From the NCBI GenBank assembly GCA_023389745.1, contig JAEWED010000170.1:1-9636 (forward strand): 9,636 nt of DNA, given 5' to 3'. Below are positions 1 to 4,965 of this stretch, one piece after another. The notes below the pieces were generated by a model, which saw nothing but the letters and a program-made list of their open reading frames with translations, made no database searches and was not told the DNA's origin. This DNA comes from Actinomycetes bacterium. Lineage in GTDB: Bacteria; Actinomycetota; Acidimicrobiia; Acidimicrobiales; Microtrichaceae. Position 1 is the stretch's first letter; every line of letters starts with the position of its first letter. Both the position numbers and the translations under genes were made by a program.

Positions 1-56
1 GGGCGGGGGCGGGGGCGGGGGCGGGGCCGGGGGCGGGGGCCGGGGCTGGGGCTGGG
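1..56 (+). repeat. G-rich (GGGGGC)n-type low-complexity tract
   Basis: The first 56 bases are almost entirely runs of three to five G separated by single C, CC or CT, with a six-base period (GGGGGC, decaying to GGGGCT). Many consecutive G runs on one strand make it a strong candidate for G-quadruplex formation in DNA or in RNA read rightward. Translated rightward in the frame open to position 194 it gives alternating Ala-Gly. Translated leftward it gives alternating Ala-Pro. It continues past the left edge, so its full length is unknown. It could be a coding linker or intergenic. Confidence 0.85.
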
Positions 57-146
57 GCAGGATCACGGACAGCGGCGGGCAACCGCGCCGTGCCGGACGA
101 CACGCCCGTGCGGGCCCGCCGTGAGGACCTTCGGCCCTGTTGCAGC

Positions 147-162
147 GGACCGGACGCGGTCC
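147..162. repeat. Inverted repeat upstream of the response regulator
   Basis: GGACCG (147-152) and CGGTCC (157-162) form a perfect six-base inverted repeat around a 4-base spacer, 28 bases before the regulator start at 191. It could be an operator or an RNA hairpin. It does not match the GGGAC-N4-GTCCC core of DosR boxes. At this GC content a 6-bp arm can occur by chance. Confidence 0.3.
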
Positions 163-177
163 AAGCTGTCCGGGCAT

Positions 178-181
178 GGAG
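178..181 (+). promoter_or_regulatory. Ribosome binding site that selects the ATG at 191
   Basis: GGAG lies nine bases before ATG 191. The in-frame alternatives, TTG at 140 and ATG at 176, have no comparable purine run at a suitable distance, and homologues begin their receiver domain only a few residues after the start, as the 191 start gives. Confidence 0.55.
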
Positions 182-190
182 TTCGCGCCG

Positions 191-847
191 ATGACCGACT
201 CGACGATCCGGGTGTTCCTGCTCGACGACCACGAGATCGTCCGCCGCGGCGTGCGTGACCTGCTCGAGGCCGAACCCGACATCGAGGTGGTGGGCGAGGC
301 GGGCACGGCCGAGCAGGCGCTCGACCGGATCGCGCTGCACCGCCCGGACGTGGCCGTGCTCGACGTCCAGCTCCCCGATGCCAGCGGCGTCGAGGTCTGT
401 CGGGAGCTCCGCTCCGCGCACCCCGAGATCGCCTGTGTGATGCTCACCTCGTTCAACGACGACGAGGCCCTCGTCCAGGCGGTGGTGGCCGGAGCGTCGG
501 GCTACGTGCTCAAGCAGGTGCGCGGGTCCGCGATCGTCGAGTCGATCCGGACCGTGGCGGCGGGTCGGTCGCTCATCGACGACTCGCTCGTCGAGCGGGT
601 CACGGAACGGATCCGCCGGGACGCCCAGGAGGACGAGCGTCTCGCGTCGTTGAGCCCCCAGGAGCGCCGGGTGCTCGACCTGCTCGCGCAGGGGTACACC
701 AACCGCCGGATCGGCGAAGAGCTGTTCCTGGCGGAGAAGACGGTGAAGAACTACGTGTCGAACCTGCTCGCGAAGATGGGGATGAGTCGGCGGACCGAAG
801 CGGCGGTCTACGCGGCCCGTCTGCAGCGTGACCCGTCCGGGTCCTGA
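191..847 (+). CDS. NarL/LuxR-type response regulator, DevR/DosR-like
   Basis: A 218-residue two-component response regulator that should be phosphorylated by a histidine kinase and then bind DNA. The receiver domain spans about residues 5-125. It has the acidic pair D12-D13, phosphoacceptor D58 in VLDV, switch residue T86 and conserved K108 in GYVLK. A LuxR-type helix-turn-helix follows at about 153-212. Similarity to mycobacterial DevR/DosR, judged from memory, is marked at both ends: the RVFLLDDHEIVRRG opening, the GEAG segment, and the recognition-helix stretch FLAEKTVKNYVS followed by LLAKMGM-RRT. Within it the EKTVKN residues that read bases in DosR are unchanged. DosR controls hypoxia and redox dormancy genes in mycobacteria; that role here is inference. 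Start chosen at ATG 191 because GGAG sits nine bases upstream; ATG 176 is possible. No kinase gene is visible, though one could lie to the left. Confidence 0.93.
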   Translation: MTDSTIRVFLLDDHEIVRRGVRDLLEAEPDIEVVGEAGTAEQALDRIALHRPDVAVLDVQLPDASGVEVCRELRSAHPEIACVMLTSFNDDEALVQAVVAGASGYVLKQVRGSAIVESIRTVAAGRSLIDDSLVERVTERIRRDAQEDERLASLSPQERRVLDLLAQGYTNRRIGEELFLAEKTVKNYVSNLLAKMGMSRRTEAAVYAARLQRDPSGS

Positions 848-900
848 GGGCATCCACCACCGGGACAGGCCGCTCCCTACAGACCTCGCACGATCTGGTC

Positions 901-906
901 GATACT
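901..906 (+). promoter_or_regulatory. Possible -10 element of the lipoprotein gene
   Basis: GATACT resembles the TATACT/TANNNT -10 element of housekeeping promoters and lies 17 bases before the ribosome binding site of the lipoprotein gene. No convincing -35 element is seen 17-18 bases upstream, so this is tentative. Confidence 0.3.
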
Positions 907-922
907 GCCTTCAGCACCGATC

Positions 923-927
923 GGAGG
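923..927 (+). promoter_or_regulatory. Ribosome binding site of the lipoprotein gene
   Basis: GGAGG lies eight bases before ATG 936, a strong Shine-Dalgarno match. It fixes the start there; the same frame is open much further upstream, into the response regulator. Confidence 0.75.
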
Positions 928-935
928 CCGAGACC

Positions 936-1844
936 ATGCAGATGCGTTCCCGACGTCAGCGGGTGACCGCTGCGACGCTGGCGGTCGCGGCGATCGTGGT
1001 GGTGGGCTGTGGCGACACCGGCGAGCCGGTCGCCGACCGAGCCCGCAGCGAGCCGCGTGCGGACGCGTCAGCCTCGGGCGCCGGCGCAGAGGGGTCTGGC
1101 GCAGAGGGGTCTGGGACCACCCTCGTCACGGCCACCCCCGCTGCTGCGCTGCGCGAGGCGGTCCGGCGGACCGCGGAGCAGCCCAGCTACCGGATGACCA
1201 TGCTGATGACCGTCGACGGCCGCCCGGTGGTCGACATGACCTCGGCGACCACGGCGGACGGCAGGTACCAGGAGGCGACCCTCCACATCGAGCCGATGGG
1301 CGAGGTCACGATGCTCATCGTCGACGGCGCCGTCTACTACCGCTTCCCGGACCTGCCCGAGGGCAAGGAGTGGGTCCACCTCGACGCTGCCAGCCTGACC
1401 GGGCTCACCGGGGTCGATCCGACGGCGTTCGGCGAGCAGAGCACCAACACCCTGCGTGCGCTCGAGCAGATCAGCGACGACGTCGAGCACGTCGGCACCG
1501 AGGACGTCGACGGCGTCGAGGCGGATCACTACCGCTACACGATCGACGTCGCCCGGATCATGGCCGACGTCCTGGCGAGCGGCGGTCTGACCGGCCCAGC
1601 GGCGGACGCCGCCGAGATGTTCGACGAGACGACCGAGATGAACGTCTGGGTCGGCCCGGACGGCCTGATCCGACGTGTGTCCTACGACCTGCTGCTGCAC
1701 GGCGTGCCGGCGGGTCCGGCGCTCTACCACTACGAGATGGACTTCTCGGACCACGGCGTGCCCGTCGAGGTCACCGCGCCGGCGCCCGAGGTCACGATCT
1801 CGATGGACGAGTACATGATGGGGCTGATGACCGAGGGCTCCTGA
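936..1844 (+). CDS. Secreted lipoprotein, LppX/LprAFG-like
   Basis: A 302-residue exported lipoprotein. The N-terminus has a basic region (RSRRQR), a hydrophobic stretch at about 11-23 and a lipobox V-V-G-C with the lipidated cysteine at C25. A low-complexity Ala/Gly/Ser/Glu linker (about 26-65) follows and contains an exact GAEGS duplication at 50-59. The rest has the feel of the LppX/LprAFG fold, a half-barrel that carries lipids in mycobacteria: an ALREAVRRTAEQPSYRMTM opening, then DGAVYYRFPDLPEGKEW, a DGVEADHYRYTID strand and a C-terminal acidic end. Family assignment comes from pattern memory; the ligand is unknown and it may simply be a generic actinobacterial lipoprotein of that fold. 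It has its own RBS (GGAGG, 8-base spacing) 88 bases after the regulator stop, so it may be regulated separately. It ends 10 bases from the convergent AI-2E transporter gene. Confidence 0.85.
   Translation: MQMRSRRQRVTAATLAVAAIVVVGCGDTGEPVADRARSEPRADASASGAGAEGSGAEGSGTTLVTATPAAALREAVRRTAEQPSYRMTMLMTVDGRPVVDMTSATTADGRYQEATLHIEPMGEVTMLIVDGAVYYRFPDLPEGKEWVHLDAASLTGLTGVDPTAFGEQSTNTLRALEQISDDVEHVGTEDVDGVEADHYRYTIDVARIMADVLASGGLTGPAADAAEMFDETTEMNVWVGPDGLIRRVSYDLLLHGVPAGPALYHYEMDFSDHGVPVEVTAPAPEVTISMDEYMMGLMTEGS
1083..1112 (+). repeat. Perfect 15-bp tandem duplication in the lipoprotein linker
   Basis: The unit GGCGCAGAGGGGTCT occurs twice in a row (1083-1097 and 1098-1112) without a mismatch. It encodes GAEGS-GAEGS, residues 50-59 of the lipoprotein, between the lipidated cysteine and the folded domain. 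Identity at every base suggests a recent slippage event, and copy number may vary between strains. Confidence 0.9.
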
Positions 1845-1854
1845 GCCACCGTGG

Positions 1855-3111
1855 TCAGGCGGTCCCAGGTGCTGGCGTCCCGCCCTCGGTGCCGGTCGAT
1901 CCGCCGGTCGCATCCGCGTGCTCGATCACGTCGTAGCTGCGGCCGTAGGCGCCGATGAACGCGGTGATCATCCCGGCGACGGGCAGCGCCACGAACGCTC
2001 CGATCGCCCCGAAGAGCGCGCCGCCGGCGAGCGCTGCGCCGAACGCGACACCCGCGTTCAGGCTCATCGTCCTGGCGCTGAGCCGCGGGCTGAGCCATGC
2101 GTTCTCGAGCTGCTGGTAGATGATCGTCCACACCAGCACGATGATCGCCTGGGCGACGCCGACCTCGGCCAGCACGAACACGAGCGGGATCGCCGCACCG
2201 ATGTAGGTGCCGATCGCCGGGATGAACTCGGCGACGAAGCCGCAGAACAGCGACAGCGGGATGCCGTACGCGATCGGGGTGCCGACCAGGGTCATCACGA
2301 TGAAGAACAACCCGCCGTTGATCATCATGAGCAGCACGCGCGAGTAGAAGTAGCCGCCGGTCTGCTTGATCGCGACGTCCCAGGTCCACAGGAACCGGCG
2401 CTGCTGCTCCGACGGCAGCCGCCCGGCGATCGCGGCGCGGACCTTCGGCGCGTTGGCGGTCAGGTAGAAGGTGAACAGCCCGACGGTCAGCAGGTTGAAC
2501 ACCAACGACAGGCCGGTCGTGGCGATCGAGAACGCGGAGCCGGCCGAGGTCTCGAACCAGTTCTTCACCCCGTTCGAGATCTGCGACGACAGCTGCTTGC
2601 TGGCGTCGTCGCTGATCAGGTCGGAGTCCTTCGCGACGCCGTCGATCCAGTCGTTGAACTGGTCGACCCAGTGCGGGATCGACGTGCCCACGTCCTGGGT
2701 GAGCTCGACGGTCAGAGGGATCAGCAGCGCGATCATCACGCCGAAGACCGCGACGATGCCCGCGAACATGACCCCGGTCGCAGCACCGCGACGCATGCCG
2801 CGGTGCTCGTGCAGCCAGGAGACACCCGGCTCGAGGGCCATCGAGAAGAAGAGCGACAGGGCGATCATCGCGACCAGGTTCGTCAGGTGCACGAAGCTCC
2901 AGTAGGCGACGTACCCGAGGCCCACCGCGACCGCGACGCGTGTGATGACGATCGACGTGTAGGGCAGCAGCCACGGGGGCGCGCCGTTCATGCGCTCGCG
3001 CATCGTCGGTCGGGCGGGCCGGACCTCGTCAGCGGTCGTGGGGACGGGGGTCGACTCGACGGCGCGGTTCCACTGGCGGTCGTGGTCCCGGTTCCGGGAG
3101 CCCCACCTCAC
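1855..3111 (-). CDS. AI-2E family (PerM/YdiK-type) membrane transporter
   Basis: A 418-residue polytopic inner-membrane protein of the AI-2E exporter family (PF01594). Hydrophobic helices lie at about residues 55-73, 77-95, 110-134, 197-217, 257-277, 280-312, 319-333 and 355-388. A soluble segment at 140-195 sits in the family's usual place. Signature stretches are EFIPAIGTYIGAAIPL (about 295-310) and IIYQQLENAWLSPRL (about 330-344), the latter matching the family's QQ-E-N-LSPR motif. Members include the AI-2 exporter TqsA and Na+/H+ antiporters, so the substrate cannot be named. The start is taken as GTG 3111, with GGGAG seven bases upstream; ATG 3003 and ATG 2991 would remove the polar N-terminal tail and also fit the family. 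A 9-codon leader frame ends within the GTG start as GTGA. The gene is divergent from the YkgJ-type gene. Confidence 0.93.
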   Translation of the reverse strand: MRWGSRNRDHDRQWNRAVESTPVPTTADEVRPARPTMRERMNGAPPWLLPYTSIVITRVAVAVGLGYVAYWSFVHLTNLVAMIALSLFFSMALEPGVSWLHEHRGMRRGAATGVMFAGIVAVFGVMIALLIPLTVELTQDVGTSIPHWVDQFNDWIDGVAKDSDLISDDASKQLSSQISNGVKNWFETSAGSAFSIATTGLSLVFNLLTVGLFTFYLTANAPKVRAAIAGRLPSEQQRRFLWTWDVAIKQTGGYFYSRVLLMMINGGLFFIVMTLVGTPIAYGIPLSLFCGFVAEFIPAIGTYIGAAIPLVFVLAEVGVAQAIIVLVWTIIYQQLENAWLSPRLSARTMSLNAGVAFGAALAGGALFGAIGAFVALPVAGMITAFIGAYGRSYDVIEHADATGGSTGTEGGTPAPGTA

Positions 3112-3137
3112 GATCGTTCTCCCGCTCGCAGACTCAT
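3108..3137 (-). CDS. Possible 9-codon leader peptide overlapping the transporter start
   Basis: On the minus strand, ATG at 3137-3135 opens a frame MSLRAGERS ending in TGA at 3110-3108. That stop overlaps the transporter's GTG start (3111-3109) as GTGA. AAGGGGG (3148-3142), a near-consensus Shine-Dalgarno sequence, precedes the ATG by four bases, and the transporter's own GGGAG lies inside this small frame. Such overlaps usually mean translational coupling: ribosomes finishing the leader restart at the GTG. It is too short for codon statistics, and the ATG could be chance. If the transporter in fact starts at ATG 3003, the overlap has no meaning. Confidence 0.35.
   Translation of the reverse strand: MSLRAGERS
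3119..3123 (-). promoter_or_regulatory. Ribosome binding site supporting the GTG start at 3111
   Basis: On the minus strand GGGAG lies seven bases before the GTG. It favours this start over the downstream ATG codons at 3003 and 2991. It sits inside the 9-codon leader frame, so it could be exposed or masked by ribosomes translating that leader. Confidence 0.5.
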
Positions 3138-3190
3138 CGTTCCCCCTTCGGCGGCGGCGTGCGGATCGTGAACGAACGCTCGCCAGTGCG

Positions 3191-3196
3191 ACGGTA
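3191..3196 (-). promoter_or_regulatory. Possible -10 element for the AI-2E gene
   Basis: On the minus strand the hexamer reads TACCGT, fitting the actinobacterial TANNNT -10 pattern, about 45 bases before the leader ATG's ribosome binding site. No -35 match is evident. The 3138-3262 gap between the divergent genes must hold both promoters, which is the main reason to list it. Confidence 0.25.
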
Positions 3197-3249
3197 GCGG
3201 CGGCGCTCGCACCGGCCGGGGACCGCGCCCACGGCCCCGCCGGGCGCCG

Positions 3250-3255
3250 TACGCT
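3250..3255 (+). promoter_or_regulatory. -10 element for a likely leaderless transcript (YkgJ-type gene)
   Basis: TACGCT fits TANNNT and ends seven bases before GTG 3263, which puts the transcription start at or one base before the start codon. No Shine-Dalgarno sequence precedes that codon. Leaderless mRNAs with this geometry are common in actinobacteria. No clear -35 is seen. Confidence 0.5.
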
Positions 3256-3262
3256 CGTGGCC

Positions 3263-3994
3263 GTGGGCGCTCACCGATCGAACCCAGGTGCCGACCCGCT
3301 CGACACCGACCCTCTCGACGCCGACCCACTCGACGCCGGCACGTTCTCGGACTGGTGGCACGGCACGCTGGCCGCCATCGACGGCACCGTCGACGCGGAC
3401 GTCCCGTGCGGCACCTGCACCGGATGCTGCGAGGCGTCGCAGTTCATCCACCTCACACCCGACGACACCGACGCGTTGGCGCACATCCCGGCCGAGGTGC
3501 GGTTCCCCGCGCCGGGGCTGCCCGACGGTCACCAGCTGATGGGCTACGACGAGCACGGCCGGTGCCCGATGCTGGTCGACGGGGCGTGCTCCATCTACGA
3601 CCACCGCCCCCGGACGTGCCGGACCTACGACTGCCGCATCTTCACCGCCACCGGTGTGCGACCCGACGTCGATCCGTCCGGCGCCGTCGCGACCAGGGTC
3701 GAGCAGTGGCGCTTCCGGTTCGCCTCCGGGGCCGACCAGGACGAACAGGCGGCGATCCGTGCCGCCGCCCGCACGCTCGATCGTCCCGAGCGCGACCTGC
3801 CCGAGGTGCTGCGCACCCGCTCCGCGACCCACCGCGCCGTGCTGGCGGTCGAGACCGCCGTCGCGTTCCTGGGTCCGGCCGACGCGGACGGGCGCCGCGC
3901 CCTGGTCGACGCATCGCCCGAGGCGCTGGCGTCGATCGTCGAGGCGGCGGCCACGCCGGATCGAGCCTCGGCGCTCGACGGCGGGCACGACTGA
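3263..3994 (+). CDS. YkgJ-type Cys-rich metal-cluster-binding protein
   Basis: A 243-residue soluble protein with the cysteine signature of the YkgJ / zinc- or iron-chelating domain (PF03692). A CGTCTGCC cluster gives C49, C52, C55 and C56, and a second set, C101, C109, C119 and C124, lies in a GRCPML-x4-CSIYDHRPRTCRTYDC stretch. These eight cysteines are presumed to hold a metal ion or an Fe-S cluster; the function of the family is unknown. An acidic N-terminal segment carries three DPLD(T/A) pentapeptides (11-25), and an Arg/Ala/Glu-rich helical C-terminal region (about 150-243) follows. The start is uncertain: GTG 3257 and GTG 3263 are both in frame. I chose 3263 because TACGCT sits seven bases upstream, as for a leaderless mRNA. 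A 7-bp hairpin begins directly after the stop. Confidence 0.87.
   Translation: MGAHRSNPGADPLDTDPLDADPLDAGTFSDWWHGTLAAIDGTVDADVPCGTCTGCCEASQFIHLTPDDTDALAHIPAEVRFPAPGLPDGHQLMGYDEHGRCPMLVDGACSIYDHRPRTCRTYDCRIFTATGVRPDVDPSGAVATRVEQWRFRFASGADQDEQAAIRAAARTLDRPERDLPEVLRTRSATHRAVLAVETAVAFLGPADADGRRALVDASPEALASIVEAAATPDRASALDGGHD
3293..3337 (+). repeat. Imperfect 15-bp tandem triplication encoding DPLD(T/A)
   Basis: Three 15-base units (3293-3307, 3308-3322, 3323-3337) of the form GAC-CCN-CTC-GAC-(A/G)CC encode DPLDT-DPLDA-DPLDA near the N-terminus of the YkgJ-type protein. Units differ at the Pro third position and at the first base of the last codon. The repeat falls in a presumably disordered acidic tail before the cysteine domain. 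Confidence 0.85.
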
Positions 3995-4015
3995 GACCCG
4001 GGGCATCGCCGGGTC
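3995..4015 (+). terminator. GC hairpin directly after the YkgJ-type gene stop
   Basis: GACCCGG (3995-4001) pairs perfectly with CCGGGTC (4009-4015) across a 7-base loop, starting at the first base after the TGA. No T run follows, so it is not a classical intrinsic terminator. GC-rich stems without a U tract are often proposed as actinobacterial terminators or 3' stabilisers. It sits just upstream of the next gene's -10 element. Confidence 0.45.
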
Positions 4016-4024
4016 GCCATCGTT

Positions 4025-4030
4025 TACCGT
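4025..4030 (+). promoter_or_regulatory. -10 element for a leaderless methyltransferase transcript
   Basis: TACCGT fits TANNNT and ends exactly six bases before ATG 4037. This places the expected transcription start on the A of the ATG, the textbook leaderless arrangement. No Shine-Dalgarno sequence lies between them. No good -35 hexamer is seen. Confidence 0.6.
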
Positions 4031-4036
4031 CGTCGC

Positions 4037-4777
4037 ATGTCGCACGAGGACATCTTCTGGGAGCTGCACGCCGGGCTCCCTCGGCAGGGTCCCGGCTCCG
4101 CCGCCACGACGAAGGCGCTCCTCGAGCTCTGCCGGCCGCTGCCCGAGCCGGTCCACGCGCTCGACATCGCCGCAGGTCCCGGTCCGGCGAGCCTGGTGCT
4201 CGCCTCGGAGCTCGACGCCCTGGTCACCGCGGTCGACACGCACCGGCCGTTCCTGGAGCAGCTCGAGGAACGGGCCGAGCGGCGCGGGCTGCGCTCCTCG
4301 ATCCGGACGCTGACGGCGCCGATGGAGGCGCTGCCGTTCGAGTCGGGCGCGTTCGAGCTGGTCTGGTGCGAGGCAGCCGCCTACATCATGGGCGTCGACG
4401 CGGCCCTCGACGCGTGGCGTCGCCTGCTGGCTCCCGGCGGCGCGCTCGTGATCACCGAGTGCGAGTGGCGCACCGACGAACCATCCGCTGCCGCGCGGAC
4501 GTTCTGGCAGGCGTACCCCGGCATGCGCACCGGCGAGGACAACCGCGAGGCGATCGCCGAGGCCGGCTACGAGCTGCTGGGAGCGATCGAGCTGCCCGAG
4601 TCGGACTGGTGGGACGAGTACTACACGCCGCTGTCGGAGCGCATCGAGGCGCTCGCGGAGGGCGACGACCCCGACGCGGCAGCGCTCGCTCCCGTGCTCA
4701 GCGAGGAGATCCTGCTGCGGCGGGACCACGGCGGCGACTACGGCTACACCGGCTACGCGATGAGGCCCCTGTCGTGA
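4037..4777 (+). CDS. Class I SAM-dependent methyltransferase
   Basis: A 246-residue cytoplasmic methyltransferase with a Rossmann-type fold. Motif I is ALDIAAGPGPASL (41-53), a variant of the glycine-rich SAM loop. The acidic residue at the end of strand 2 is D67 in AVDTHRPFL. Motif II is APMEALPFESGAFELVWCE (94-112), and motif III is RLLAPGGALVITE (129-141). The C-terminus carries an acidic, aromatic-rich region (SDWWDEYYTPL, about 189-199) and ends YGYTGYAMRPL, a form often seen in class I methyltransferases that act on small molecules. The substrate cannot be told from sequence. The start is ATG 4037, supported by the -10 element six bases upstream and the absence of an RBS. The gene lies 42 bases after the YkgJ-type gene but appears to have its own promoter. 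Confidence 0.92.
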   Translation: MSHEDIFWELHAGLPRQGPGSAATTKALLELCRPLPEPVHALDIAAGPGPASLVLASELDALVTAVDTHRPFLEQLEERAERRGLRSSIRTLTAPMEALPFESGAFELVWCEAAAYIMGVDAALDAWRRLLAPGGALVITECEWRTDEPSAAARTFWQAYPGMRTGEDNREAIAEAGYELLGAIELPESDWWDEYYTPLSERIEALAEGDDPDAAALAPVLSEEILLRRDHGGDYGYTGYAMRPLS

Positions 4778-4802
4778 GACCGAGCGACGCGGGACGACTG
4801 CC

Positions 4803-4886
4803 GTGATCGACGAGGACGACGTCGGCGACCTCGCGCTCGCGCTGCCCGGCAGCGACGAGCAGCAACTCGACGCCGACGGACGCTGA
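4803..4886 (+). pseudogene. Possible remnant of a YjbR/MmcQ-type gene
   Basis: A GTG at 4803, eight bases after GGGA, opens a 27-codon frame ending at TGA 4884-4886. Its first 20 residues, VIDEDDVGDLALALPGSDEQ, resemble the N-terminus of YjbR/MmcQ-family proteins (CyaY-like fold), which typically begin with a D-V-x-x-x-A-L-A-L-P-x-x-x-E pattern. A full family member is about 110-130 residues; after residue 20 this frame loses similarity and stops. I could not find the rest of the domain in the other frames before the next gene at 4966. Third positions are G or C in nearly every codon, as in real genes here. It may be a truncated relic, a true small protein, or chance. Confidence 0.35.
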
Positions 4887-4965
4887 ACCGGAGATCTCCC
4901 CGGCACGGGCACCACCTCGTCAGAAAAGTGTTCGGTTCCGGCGGCGACCTGCCGATGGATGAGTC
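4887..4965. other. Intergenic gap before the diguanylate cyclase gene
   Basis: This 79-base gap holds the perfect palindrome GGAGATCTCC (4890-4899) and a short A-rich stretch (AAAA, 4924-4927) unusual in this GC-rich window, where a promoter might be expected. I see no convincing -10/-35 pair and only a weak ribosome binding site (GGA at 4957-4959) for the GTG at 4966. Confidence 0.5.

Larger units (their letters stand above)
3..194 (+). other. Open frame from the left edge, possible 3' end of an upstream gene
   Basis: One frame stays open from the left edge to a TGA at 192-194. That TGA overlaps the ATG of the response regulator at 191 as ATGA, the usual form of translationally coupled genes. 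The predicted peptide starts with an Ala-Gly repeat and continues with about 44 mixed residues, rich in Arg and with a CC pair. Codons between about 72 and 120 mostly end in G or C, as expected for a real gene here, but the last 20 codons do so less clearly. In two-component operons the upstream partner is often a sensor kinase, but nothing in this tail is recognisable as kinase. The frame may be fortuitous, since stops are rare at this GC content. Confidence 0.25.

Noticed and set aside
1918..3171. A 417-codon plus-strand frame opposite the AI-2E transporter.
   Set aside because: Its peptide is mostly Arg, Asp, His and Gln, typical of an antisense read of a membrane protein gene. The minus strand has the transporter motifs.
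4951..4958. GCCGATGG before the diguanylate cyclase gene, similar to the -10 element of flagellar sigma-28 promoters.
   Set aside because: No TAAA-type -35 lies about 15 bases upstream. The only A-rich stretch (4924-4927) is 23 bases away.
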